This document shows positions 44,538 to 52,941 of a stretch of 64,000 bases of DNA, piece after piece. Every line of letters begins with the position of its first letter. Position 1 is the stretch's first letter. The DNA is taken from assembly GCA_965243385.1 (NCBI GenBank), contig CBDEUV010000002.1, forward strand, positions 3,720,001-3,784,000. The letters are read 5' to 3'. Origin of the DNA: JANSYA01 sp965243385. GTDB taxonomy: Bacteria; Spirochaetota; Leptospiria; Leptospirales; Leptonemataceae. The notes under the pieces were generated by a model. It was not told where the DNA came from. It ran no database searches and was given only the letters and a program-made list of their open reading frames with translations. A program made the position numbers and the translations under genes.

Positions 44538-45413
44538 TTATCTGTCTTTTTTTCGGTCCGTTTCTTCGCGCAGCAGATACAATCCGCCGATGCTGATCAG
44601 AACGCAGCCTATGCCGGTATAGATATCCGGCCAGAGTCTCCAGACGGTCCATTCGATCAGCGCGCTCCACACAACCGCGGTGTATTCGAATGGCCCCAAA
44701 AGGGGTGGGGATGCGATCCGCATCGCTTCGGTCATAAAAAAGAGCGCGAAGCCGCCCAGAGTGCCCATGCCCAGCAGCAATAGTACATCGTGAATTTCGA
44801 GAGCCTGCCAGACGAACGGAGCAAAGATCGCGACGATTCCGGCGGCCCCCACATTTACGCTGAAACTCAACGCTTCGCCGGTTTCGCTCGCCGCGTACCG
44901 GCGCGCCAGAACCTGAGCGCAGGCGTAACCCAGGGCTCCGACGGCCACCAGCCCCGATGCGGGACGAAATATCTCCTGATCAGGGCGCATCGCGACCAGC
45001 ACTCCCAAAAGCCCCAGCCCGATGGCGGCGACCCGCACCCGGGTCAACGGCTCGCGCAACAGCAGCACCGAGAGCACCGTTACGAAAATCGGGCCTGCGA
45101 AAAACACCGTCGTCGCGTTGGTCAGCGACAGCGTGCGCAGGGCCGTGATAAAGCAGGCCAGCGCCAGCGAGGCGCAGAGCATGCGGGCGATGTGAACCCA
45201 CAGGCGCTGCGGGCGGAGTCGGCTCAATCCGCCCCGGGCGAGCGCGATGCCCACGATCGGCAGGATTCCCAGGCCGTATCGAAAGAGCATAATCTGGGCC
45301 AGAGGCAGCCGGTCGCTGAAATGCTTCAAAATAGCATCCATGCCCGAAAAGCAGGCGATGGCCAGCAGCATCAGCCCGATTCCCATCAGGGGGCGATCCA
45401 GAGGGCGATCCAT
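44538..45413 (-). CDS. EamA/DMT family transporter
   Basis: A 291-residue transporter with ten membrane segments and two EamA repeats, the normal size for the family. ATG 45413 (MDRPLDRPLMGIG) is preceded by GGAAG at 8 bases; the frame reaches 45458. Motif-like stretches: FRYGLGILPIV in the first repeat, NATTVFFAGPIFVTVLSVLLLREPLT, and GPFEYTAVVWSALIEWTVW in the second. Substrate unknown. No partner gene adjoins it. Confidence 0.85.
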   Translation of the reverse strand: MDRPLDRPLMGIGLMLLAIACFSGMDAILKHFSDRLPLAQIMLFRYGLGILPIVGIALARGGLSRLRPQRLWVHIARMLCASLALACFITALRTLSLTNATTVFFAGPIFVTVLSVLLLREPLTRVRVAAIGLGLLGVLVAMRPDQEIFRPASGLVAVGALGYACAQVLARRYAASETGEALSFSVNVGAAGIVAIFAPFVWQALEIHDVLLLLGMGTLGGFALFFMTEAMRIASPPLLGPFEYTAVVWSALIEWTVWRLWPDIYTGIGCVLISIGGLYLLREETDRKKDR

Positions 45414-45596
45414 TCGGTCAGCTTCCAGCCCCGAAAAGCCGGGCCGAATAAAAAACAAACAGCATTAGATTTTTTTGCCACTTTTCGGCTGCAACCGGGT
45501 CTCACTGCCCAACGCACGGCGGTTCCGGGTTTCCGGGCGCTGTGTGGCACCGTAAAGCCCTCGAAGCAGGCCTGGAAGCCAGCCCGCGAGGCATCG

Positions 45597-45614
45597 GCCC
45601 CCAAACAGTGGGGC
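45597..45614. other. Short hairpin in the gap before the desaturase gene
   Basis: GCCCC and GGGGC flank an eight-base loop within the 284-base gap between the EamA and desaturase starts. No T run follows in either direction. The rest of the gap holds GC-rich direct runs around 45520-45545 that I cannot explain. Confidence 0.3.
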
Positions 45615-45632
45615 TGAAAAAGACTTGATTTA

Positions 45633-45647
45633 TTTAACGGTGTTAAA
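45633..45647 (+). promoter_or_regulatory. Palindrome upstream of the desaturase gene
   Basis: TTTAAC-GGT-GTTAAA is a perfect 6-base inverted repeat with a 3-base centre, 51 bases before ATG 45698 in the only AT-rich part of the gap. A repressor site is plausible. A clear -35/-10 pair around it is not found. Confidence 0.35.
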
Positions 45648-45697
45648 AAATTGGACAAAAATTAATGGCGTTAGATAGCGCCGGGGAGCCGACCTCC

Positions 45698-46594
45698 ATG
45701 ATTTCAGCGATTTCCACATTCTTCTCTTCGATTGACGCCACAACCTGGTCGTTGATGGCCATTGCCGTCTTTTTTACCGGGCACTGGGTTATGTCCGTTC
45801 TGATGCAGAGCTTCTTCCTGCATCGTTACGCGGCCCACCAGATGTTCACGTTCCGGAGCCCGTTCTGGGAGCGCTTTTTCCACTTCGTGACGATTCTCGC
45901 GCAGGGTCCGTCCTATCTCAATCCGCACGGCTACGCCGTTCTGCACCGGATGCACCACGCTTACAGCGACACCGAAAAGGATCCGCACTCTCCGCATCAC
46001 GCCGACAATTTCTTCGACATGATGCTGAAGACCAAGAACCTGTATCACAAATTTGCGTATCGCGAAGTGGAACCCGCGAAAGAATTCACCGGCCCCACGC
46101 CGGTCTGGCCGGCGATCGACAATCTGGGTCAGTCCTGGGTGTTTCGCATTCTGGCCGGCGCCGCGTACGTTCCCTTCTACGTATTGTTCGTGCCCGAGGG
46201 CATGTGGTATCTGTATCTGCTCCTGCCGGCGCACTGGCTGATGGGCCCGATTCACGGCGCGATCGTCAACTGGGGCGGTCACAAGTACGGTTATGTAAAC
46301 TTCAAGAAGACGAAAGACGAATCGCGCAATACCCTGCCTTTCGATTTCCTGACGATGGGAGAGCTCTTTCAGAACAACCACCATGGCCGTGCGACTTCGC
46401 CGAATTTCGCTTACCGCTGGTTCGAGATCGATCCGACCTACCAGGTGATGCGCCTGCTGTCGCTGCTGGGTATCATTCGGATGGAGCGCAAGAAGAACGC
46501 GCTTGCGGAAGATGTCGCCGCTGATGCGACGCAGCTTCCGACGGAAGCCGTTCCCGAACTGGTCGGAGCCGCTTCGACTCCGGCGAGCGCGTAA
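45698..46594 (+). CDS. Acyl-CoA/fatty acid delta-9 desaturase
   Basis: A membrane di-iron desaturase of 298 residues that introduces a double bond in saturated acyl chains. The three histidine boxes are HRYAAH (42-47), HRMHH (83-87) and NNHHG (His228, His229), and the further HKYG near 195. Two pairs of membrane segments are placed as in the family. ATG 45698 has GGGGAG at 9 bases; ATG 45665 is an alternative without a ribosome site. Likely needed for membrane fluidity or for using host fatty acids. Followed by a strong terminator. Confidence 0.93.
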   Translation: MISAISTFFSSIDATTWSLMAIAVFFTGHWVMSVLMQSFFLHRYAAHQMFTFRSPFWERFFHFVTILAQGPSYLNPHGYAVLHRMHHAYSDTEKDPHSPHHADNFFDMMLKTKNLYHKFAYREVEPAKEFTGPTPVWPAIDNLGQSWVFRILAGAAYVPFYVLFVPEGMWYLYLLLPAHWLMGPIHGAIVNWGGHKYGYVNFKKTKDESRNTLPFDFLTMGELFQNNHHGRATSPNFAYRWFEIDPTYQVMRLLSLLGIIRMERKKNALAEDVAADATQLPTEAVPELVGAASTPASA

Positions 46595-46669
46595 TCGTTT
46601 TCCATTTCTCCAAAGTCTGCGATGGCCCGAAGGCTTTTTTCAAAAGCCTCAAGGTCCCTTAAATTGTTT

Positions 46670-46697
46670 GACCCCGGCCGCAAGCCGGGGTCTTTTT
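46670..46697 (+). terminator. Rho-independent terminator of the desaturase gene
   Basis: GACCCCGGC (46670-46678) pairs perfectly with GCCGGGGTC (46684-46692) around CGCAA, followed by five T. The next gene starts at 46710, only 12 bases later. A separate 8-base hairpin without T run, AGGCTTTT/AAAAGCCT, lies at 46631-46649. Confidence 0.9.
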
Positions 46698-46709
46698 GCG
46701 CCCTGAGCT

Positions 46710-47708
46710 ATGCGCTATTTTTTACGCGGCCCTTTTACGATTGCCGGAACGATCACGCTTGGCGGCGGCGTTTTGCTCCTGGCGCTGGGCGCGTTCGTGC
46801 TGGTGATTGAAGCGCGTCCGCTATGGGCCTGGCTTTTGACCTGCGTCGTGCTTGCGCCGATGATCGGCGGCGGTCTGTTGCTGTTGCGCGAAGGACTGAA
46901 AGAAATGACGGTGGACGATCGCGGCCTGGCGATGCGTAAGCCATGGGGCCGGGAGCGACGCATCGACTTCGCACAGATGCGGGTGGTCGGCGCAGACGAA
47001 AGCTGGTTCGCGCGCCTGTCCTTAATTCTGGCGGATGCGCGCTCGGACTCAGGCACGGAAACCCGTATGTCGATTCCGCGCAATCTGTCGGTGTATCCGC
47101 AGATCCTGAACGAGTTGCGCGAACGCGCGCCGGAGGTCTGGGCCGCGGCGGCGCCTGCGCTGCCGGTGGTGGCGGATCGCCGCTTCGAGTACGTGGCGCT
47201 GATGGCTCTTGGGAATCTGACCCTCTTACCGATTCTCGGGCTGCTGTGGTGGAATACCAATCTCGCGACGGCGACGGTCGAGAACCTGGTATTGGGCGCG
47301 ATCGTTACGCTGTTTATCGGCGGCGGTCTGGGCGGCTCCACGTATTATATGTTGCAGGCGATCAGTTACGTGCAATTTCGCCGGGACGGCGTACTCGCTC
47401 GATCCATGCTGGGAGTATACCTCGATCTCCCGGCCGCTGGCTTTACACGGATTGAAGTGCGGCGACAGGAGCGCAGCGTGAAAGGCATGCGCTTTTTCGA
47501 AGACGATCTGTATTTGGTTGAAGGCGAAGACCAGGGCGAACCAGGCGAACATAAATTTCCGCTGCGTCTCGTGCAGACCTCCCGGTCTTCGCCGCGCGAG
47601 CTGGCGAGCCGCCTGGGCGAAGCCTGGGATTTGCCGGTGCACGAGACCGAGAATCGCATGCACGCAGCGAAGCAGGCGCACGTGGATTCCGGAAAATCCG
47701 ATAATTGA
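46710..47708 (+). CDS. Membrane protein of unknown function
   Basis: A 332-residue protein with two pairs of membrane segments (about 10-65 and 155-215), each followed by a strand-rich domain (LTVDDRGLAMRKPWG-like and YVQFRRDGVLARSM). The duplicated plan, hairpin plus soluble beta domain, resembles bacterial PH-domain membrane proteins, but I cannot name a family. The ATG sits 12 bases after the T run of the desaturase terminator, so it must be expressed by readthrough or from a promoter that overlaps the terminator. Confidence 0.65.
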   Translation: MRYFLRGPFTIAGTITLGGGVLLLALGAFVLVIEARPLWAWLLTCVVLAPMIGGGLLLLREGLKEMTVDDRGLAMRKPWGRERRIDFAQMRVVGADESWFARLSLILADARSDSGTETRMSIPRNLSVYPQILNELRERAPEVWAAAAPALPVVADRRFEYVALMALGNLTLLPILGLLWWNTNLATATVENLVLGAIVTLFIGGGLGGSTYYMLQAISYVQFRRDGVLARSMLGVYLDLPAAGFTRIEVRRQERSVKGMRFFEDDLYLVEGEDQGEPGEHKFPLRLVQTSRSSPRELASRLGEAWDLPVHETENRMHAAKQAHVDSGKSDN

Positions 47709-47758
47709 CCCTGAATCGCTCTCCGGCGGGCGCGGCGCTTACCGGCCGGTTGAGCAGC

Positions 47759-48097
47759 TCAATCGGCGAGTTCCTGAATCGCTGCGACTTCGGTCGTCTT
47801 GATCGTGAAGACGTCGTTCATGCGCGCCAGGTCCAGAACGTATTCGCAAACCTGCGATATATCCGCCAGGATCAAACGGCCCTGCGAAAGTTCCAGGTCC
47901 GTATGCAACTGAAAGAGACGACCGATGCCGGTCGAACTGATATCCGTAACGTCGGCCAGGTTCAGAACGAATCTACGGGCGCCGCTTTCGAGATGGCGGC
48001 GAACGGCCAGATCGAGATCGTTGATTTGATCCAGGGTCATGCGCCCGCCGGCTCGCAAAATGACGACGCCGTTTTCTTCTCTGCTTTCAATCTTCAT
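47759..48097 (-). CDS. STAS-domain anti-sigma-factor antagonist-like protein
   Basis: A 112-residue single STAS domain. The phospho-site loop reads LNLADVTDISSTGIG, so Ser54 or Ser55 after Asp52 is the likely phosphorylated residue. The N-terminal strand-turn pattern (ILRAGGRMTLDQ) fits. It is 24 bases downstream of another STAS gene. It is a plausible substrate for the PP2C phosphatases in the window. No anti-sigma kinase of RsbW type adjoins it. Confidence 0.86.
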   Translation of the reverse strand: MKIESREENGVVILRAGGRMTLDQINDLDLAVRRHLESGARRFVLNLADVTDISSTGIGRLFQLHTDLELSQGRLILADISQVCEYVLDLARMNDVFTIKTTEVAAIQELAD

Positions 48098-48121
48098 ATT
48101 CTAATGTGTATCGGGAGTCGC

Positions 48122-48508
48122 TCAGCCTTCGCGCAGCCCGGCGTGCGCGTCCTTCGCGGAATCGAAGACGGGGAACACGTCGCTCAGGCGCAGCATGTCC
48201 AGTATCTGCAGAACCGGTCCTGAGACTTCGGCCAGTACTATGCGCATACCGCTCTTCTGCAAATCGCGGGAAAGACTGAGCATGGCGCCGACGCAGCTGG
48301 AGCTGATGGTTTCCATTTCACGCATCACGAGAATCACGCCGCCTCGCTTTTGGGAACGAGCCTGAAGTTCTTCCCGGACCAGCTGAAAGCTCCGGGTCAG
48401 CACCCCGTGATTGGCCGGTGTCGCGTGGCCGATCAAATGCAGCACGACGTGCTCCGGTGTATCCGCCGCATCGCGCCGCTCGATGGCCAGTTCTGTATCG
48501 CCGCCCAT
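48122..48508 (-). CDS. Second STAS-domain protein
   Basis: A 128-residue STAS domain with the site ETISSSCVGAM, in which the Asp usually before the phospho-Ser is replaced by Thr67. Ser69 to Ser71 are candidates. The strand ILVMREMETISS matches the other STAS protein at the core only, so it is not a recent duplicate. Both STAS genes are on the same strand with pirin upstream (gap 96). It could titrate, or not be phosphorylated like, its neighbour. Confidence 0.8.
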   Translation of the reverse strand: MGGDTELAIERRDAADTPEHVVLHLIGHATPANHGVLTRSFQLVREELQARSQKRGGVILVMREMETISSSCVGAMLSLSRDLQKSGMRIVLAEVSGPVLQILDMLRLSDVFPVFDSAKDAHAGLREG

Positions 48509-48604
48509 TTCCGGCAGTGTCCCGCATTTCCGGTTTCCGGAAAACCAGAATTTGCGGGCTCAATCGGTGTCCGCGGGTTGCGGCTGCTACGGAACGCTTT
48601 GCAG

Positions 48605-49540
48605 TCAGTCCGGCGGGAGCGGAATCGACTCGTCGTCGCCAGGCACCGGCGGAAAGCGGCCCTCCCGCCAATCCTCTTTCGCCTGCTCAATACGCTCACG
48701 ACGGGACGACACGAAATTCCAGTATATATTTCGTTTTTCCGAAAGGCCCTCGCCGCCGAAGAGCAGCAGACGCGTTTCATATTTTGCATCCGGATTCTGA
48801 ATTTCAACTTTAGCTCCGGCGCGATAGATCAGCAGTTCGCCGACCCGCACGCTTTCGTCGCAGCTTCGAATTTCGCCGTCGCCATTTGCATGGCCACCGC
48901 CGGCGAGATACAGCGCCGCTTCGTATCCCTCCGTGTCGAAGTCGAAGCGGCCGCCCGCGGGCAGGCGAATGTCCAGATAAAAGAGCGGCGAATAAACCTT
49001 AACGGGAGCCGTATGGCCCGCGATGGATCCCGCCAGCAGACGGGCCTGCGCGTCGCCGAGCTGGAAAGCCGGGAGGCTGCTTTCGGGATGATGGTGAAAT
49101 TCCGGAGCGCATTCCTCGTCTTCGACCGGGAGCGCGACCCACGCCTGCATGCCGTGAATGCGCTGGCCCGCGGCGCGCGCGTCCTGCGGAGTGCGTTCCG
49201 AATGCACGATGCCGCGTCCGGCGGTCATCCAGTTGATGTCGCCGGGGCGGATGACCTGATCGACGCCCAGACTGTCTTTATGCCCGCCCACTCCTTCGAA
49301 ATGATAGGTCACCGTCGAGAGGCCGATGTGCGGATGCGGGGCGACATCCATGCCCTGACCGGGAGCGAGCTGTGCGGGACCGAAGTGATCGAGAAAAGTG
49401 AAGGGCCCGACCTGCCGCCGCCGAGCATAGGGTAGAATCCGCCGGATCGTCAGTCCCTGAATGTCTTCGAGTCGTTTTTCTCGAGCGCGAACGACAAGCT
49501 CGACGTCGGGGTGTTCGGATTCGCGATGATAGCCTTCCAT
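48605..49540 (-). CDS. Pirin-family protein
   Basis: A 311-residue bicupin. The pirin signature is PHPHIGLSTVTYHFEG with metal ligands at His and His, then GDINWMTAGRGIVHSER. Some pirins have quercetinase activity or regulate metabolism. The N-terminal cupin is complete (metal ligands His, His, His, Glu likely); the C-terminal cupin lacks a metal site, as is usual. The protein is slightly longer than the typical 290. It lies upstream of the STAS pair. Confidence 0.9.
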   Translation of the reverse strand: MEGYHRESEHPDVELVVRAREKRLEDIQGLTIRRILPYARRRQVGPFTFLDHFGPAQLAPGQGMDVAPHPHIGLSTVTYHFEGVGGHKDSLGVDQVIRPGDINWMTAGRGIVHSERTPQDARAAGQRIHGMQAWVALPVEDEECAPEFHHHPESSLPAFQLGDAQARLLAGSIAGHTAPVKVYSPLFYLDIRLPAGGRFDFDTEGYEAALYLAGGGHANGDGEIRSCDESVRVGELLIYRAGAKVEIQNPDAKYETRLLLFGGEGLSEKRNIYWNFVSSRRERIEQAKEDWREGRFPPVPGDDESIPLPPD

Positions 49541-49606
49541 GTTGCGACCAATCTAAGCAGCCGCCCTGGGAAAGACAAGTCGCCCCCGCGCCCGAACGCC
49601 CTGCGA

Positions 49607-50668
49607 TCAGCCCGCGTGTTCGCGCCGTTTACGAACCGCCGCCGCGAAATCGCGCAGCAACTGCTCGCTGGTTTCCCAGCCGAGGCACGCGTCGGTGATG
49701 CTCTGGCCGTAGGTCAGCTGCTCGCCAGGTTTGACGTCCTGCCGGCCTTCCACCAAATGGCTTTCGATCATCACGCCGAAGATGCGCTTATCGCCTTTTG
49801 CGATTTGACTGGCCACGTCCGTGCCGACGTCCATCTGGCGATCGTACTTTTTGCGACTGTTCGCGTGGCTCGTGTCGATCATGATGCGAGGCGTAAGCCC
49901 GGCCTGTTCGAGCAGCGCCGCGGTATCGTCGACGCTGGCCGCGTTATAATTGGGCTGCGGTCCGCCGCGTAAGATGATGTGACAGTCGGGATTGCCGTCG
50001 GTTTCGAAGATGGCGACGCGGCCTTCGCTGGTGACTCCCAGAAAGTGGTGCGAGTGACTGGCCGAACGAATCGCGTCGACTGCGATCTGCACGCCGCCGC
50101 CGGTGCCGTTTTTGAATCCAATCGGGCACGAGAGTCCCGAAGACATTTCGCGGTGGCCCTGGCTTTCGGTGGTGCGCGCGCCGATCGCGCCCCAGCTGAC
50201 CAGATCGGCGACGTACTGTGGACTGATCAGATCGAGAAATTCGGTGCCGGCCGGCATGCCCTGTTCGCCGAGATCCAGTAAGAGGCGGCGGGCCAGTCGA
50301 ATGCCGCTGTGAATTTCAAAGCTGCCGTCCAGATTGGGATCGTTGACCAGGCCTTTCCAGCCGACGACCGTGCGCGGTTTTTCGAAATAAACCCGCATGA
50401 TGATCAGCAGATCGTCTTTGAGTTCGTCGCGCAGCTTCTGCAACCGGCCGGCGTATTCGCGAGCGGCGTCGGGATCGTGAATGGAGCAGGGGCCCACAAC
50501 GACCATCAGGCGATCGTCTTCATGCTTTAACAATTTGCTAATAGCCGTGCGGGTCTCGGAAACGGTCTTCGCCGCGGCCTCGCTGACCGGCAGCTCGGTG
50601 TGGACCTCGTGAGGCGCGGAGACTTCCCGCGTGGATTTGATGCGTAGGTTGTCTGTCTGAATATTCAT
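49607..50668 (-). CDS. aroG: 3-deoxy-7-phosphoheptulonate (DAHP) synthase, class I
   Basis: First enzyme of the shikimate pathway, joining phosphoenolpyruvate and erythrose 4-phosphate. It has 353 residues, the size of E. coli AroF/G/H. Conserved: VVGPCSIHDP, MRVYFEKPRT, GWKGL, PAGTEFLD, ARTTESQGHREMSSGLS, GFKNGTGGG, MIDTSHANS and GVMIESHLVEG. Its neighbours show no other aromatic-pathway gene. The upstream gap of 137 bases holds no clear leader peptide or attenuator on inspection. Confidence 0.96.
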   Translation of the reverse strand: MNIQTDNLRIKSTREVSAPHEVHTELPVSEAAAKTVSETRTAISKLLKHEDDRLMVVVGPCSIHDPDAAREYAGRLQKLRDELKDDLLIIMRVYFEKPRTVVGWKGLVNDPNLDGSFEIHSGIRLARRLLLDLGEQGMPAGTEFLDLISPQYVADLVSWGAIGARTTESQGHREMSSGLSCPIGFKNGTGGGVQIAVDAIRSASHSHHFLGVTSEGRVAIFETDGNPDCHIILRGGPQPNYNAASVDDTAALLEQAGLTPRIMIDTSHANSRKKYDRQMDVGTDVASQIAKGDKRIFGVMIESHLVEGRQDVKPGEQLTYGQSITDACLGWETSEQLLRDFAAAVRKRREHAG

Positions 50669-50805
50669 AGTTGGGACGGAATCCGCGGCCGGCGCTTCCG
50701 TCGTCGCCGGCAGGTCTGGGTTCGTGATCCAGAGAGAGCGGCCATCCGTAAATCTTTTTTGTGCAGAGCCGCCTTGCGTCTTATTTCAGAAGCTGCGGGC
50801 GAACG

Positions 50806-52938
50806 TCAGGACCGTGAAATGCGGTATGAGCGATAGGCGGCACGCCGCTGGCGGCGCGCCTCGCGTTTCAAACGATGCGCCGCGCGAGAGGTCAGCGGCA
50901 GCGTCGCCCCGACCTCCCGGCTATTGCCCGCATCTGCGGTTTGCGCCGCGTACATCGCTTCAATGGTCGGCCGTCGCGGTTTCAGTGTGGGAGTCAGTTC
51001 GCGGCCGACTTCGAACGGACGATCAAGCAGTACGATCCGGTCCGGCATCATCCCTGGATCCAGGCCGGAAGCCTGCAGCGCCCGCATCGATTCGCGCAGA
51101 AACAAATATTGCACGACGGGCATTCGAATCAGGATGCGCCGGAGTCGGGCTTGATCGCGATGGCGTTGTTTCGCCTGGCGTTCCTGTAGCCGACGCAGCC
51201 TCGGCGGAATCAGCCTCTGAATTCTGGACGGCGCCTGATCCCGCAAATAGCGGATTACGGCGGGAAACTCCGGCGAAAGCAGAGCGACCGGGGCGGCCTG
51301 AGCGCGGCCCGCAACGATCGCGCGGTCGACATACGGCAGGGTGCGAAACAAATCCTCCACAATTTCCGGATGCACGACCGTTCCATCCGCGAGGGCGAAT
51401 TCGTTTTTGCGCCGGCCCAGGACGCGCAGATCGCCGTCCGGCGTGAGCAAACCCACGTCGCCGGTAATATAGTGCCGTTCGCCTTCGAAATCGCAAAAAT
51501 CCCCTTCGTTAGCGGAGAGGCCGCCGGGCCCCCGATAATAGCCCGGAAAGATCTGTGGGCCGGCGACGAGAATATCGCCGCTGACGCCGGCTGGCGCCGG
51601 GCGACCGTCCTTCGCGCGAATGCGAACCTGGGTCTCCGCCAGAGGTGGACCGGCCGCCCCGATGCGATTGCGACGGACCGAGCGCAGCGTGGTCACGCAC
51701 TGTTCGGTGGAACCGTAGCCTTCGAGCACCGGGATACCGAGGGCGCGCAGGGTTTCATCGATGCGCGGGGGCAGCGGCGCGTCGCCGATGATCGCCGCGC
51801 GCAATTTGCCGCCCAGCTGCGCGTGAATCCCGCGATGAATCAAAACAGCCGCCAGGCGATTTAAGAGCCCCAGCAGTGGCGCCGTCTGGCCGCGATCCCG
51901 GCATCGTCGGTAGGCGATCGAGACCCGCAGGCCCGCCTCGAAGAACGTCCGCGCAAGCAGGCCCCGTTCCTGCACGCGCATCCGCACGCCGTGATAGACG
52001 CGCTCCCAGATTTCGGGAAAGCCCGGAAAGATCGTGGGGCGGACGCTGCGCAGTTTCGACGTGATTTCTTCGAAGCCGCAATAGTGCAGCGAGGAGCCGG
52101 CCTGAAAGGCCGCATAATGTTCGAGTCGTGCGAAGAGGTGCCAGGGCGGCAGGCAGGACAGAAAGCGATCTTCGGGTTCGAGCTCCAGGCGCTGCGGAAT
52201 CGTTCGCATGCCGTGTAAAAAATTGCGATGGCTGAGGGCGACCAGTTTCGGCGGGCCGGTCGTGCCGCTGGTGCGAATGACCGCGGCGATTGCATTTAAG
52301 GGATCGAGAGGATCAAGTGGATCGCCGCCGTCTGCAGACTGTGCTTTGTTTGTTCTCTTTGTAGCCGATGCCGCGTCGTCGCCGGCTACCCGGGCGAAGC
52401 GTTGCAATTCGCGGGGACCCGGCTGTGCTTCCAGCAGTCGATCGAGGCGTTTCACAAGCAGGTCCATGCGCGCCGGCCGCTCGGATGGCGAAGCGGACTC
52501 CGCGCGGGGTGGAATTTCCATCAGCACCACGATCAGCTCTTCCGCTTCGGAATCCGTCGCGGTCCCCGCGGGCTCGAGCAGCGGGAGCAGCGCTTCATTT
52601 TGAAGAAAGATCAGGCGCGCGCCGGTCAGGCGGCGCAGGTCACGCAGTTCCTCGGGAGCAATCGACGTCTCGCGCGGGAATTCGACGGCGCCTGTGGCCT
52701 GGATCGCCAGACTCGCCAGCGGCCAGTGCACGCAGTTTTCCGAGACGAGCAGGACCGCTTCGCCCGTGTGAAGCCGAATGTCGCCGTCGTGCTGCAGTCG
52801 CAGTGCGAGCGCGCGGCTCTGATCAAGCAGTCGGCCGTAGGTATAGCTTTCCTCCCGGTCGACGATCGCCGGTCGATGAGCGTACTCCTGTGCGACGCGC
52901 TCGAATTCAAGAAAAAGCGGAGTCGACACCGCCTGCAT
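50806..52938 (-). CDS. AMP-binding acyl-CoA synthetase
   Basis: An ATP-dependent ligase that activates a carboxylic acid, probably a long-chain fatty acid, through an acyl-AMP. At 710 residues it is longer than the usual 500-650. Core motifs: RTSGTTGPPK (P-loop, near 225), LPPWHLF, EGYGSTEQ (A5), ITGDVG, and GRRKNEFAL near 480-500. A short insert at 204-216 reads DGGDPLDPLDPLNA (see the shared-insert finding). It begins 3 bases after the enoate reductase gene, so the two act together, likely on unsaturated fatty acids. Confidence 0.88.
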   Translation of the reverse strand: MQAVSTPLFLEFERVAQEYAHRPAIVDREESYTYGRLLDQSRALALRLQHDGDIRLHTGEAVLLVSENCVHWPLASLAIQATGAVEFPRETSIAPEELRDLRRLTGARLIFLQNEALLPLLEPAGTATDSEAEELIVVLMEIPPRAESASPSERPARMDLLVKRLDRLLEAQPGPRELQRFARVAGDDAASATKRTNKAQSADGGDPLDPLDPLNAIAAVIRTSGTTGPPKLVALSHRNFLHGMRTIPQRLELEPEDRFLSCLPPWHLFARLEHYAAFQAGSSLHYCGFEEITSKLRSVRPTIFPGFPEIWERVYHGVRMRVQERGLLARTFFEAGLRVSIAYRRCRDRGQTAPLLGLLNRLAAVLIHRGIHAQLGGKLRAAIIGDAPLPPRIDETLRALGIPVLEGYGSTEQCVTTLRSVRRNRIGAAGPPLAETQVRIRAKDGRPAPAGVSGDILVAGPQIFPGYYRGPGGLSANEGDFCDFEGERHYITGDVGLLTPDGDLRVLGRRKNEFALADGTVVHPEIVEDLFRTLPYVDRAIVAGRAQAAPVALLSPEFPAVIRYLRDQAPSRIQRLIPPRLRRLQERQAKQRHRDQARLRRILIRMPVVQYLFLRESMRALQASGLDPGMMPDRIVLLDRPFEVGRELTPTLKPRRPTIEAMYAAQTADAGNSREVGATLPLTSRAAHRLKREARRQRRAAYRSYRISRS

Positions 52939-52941
52939 CCG

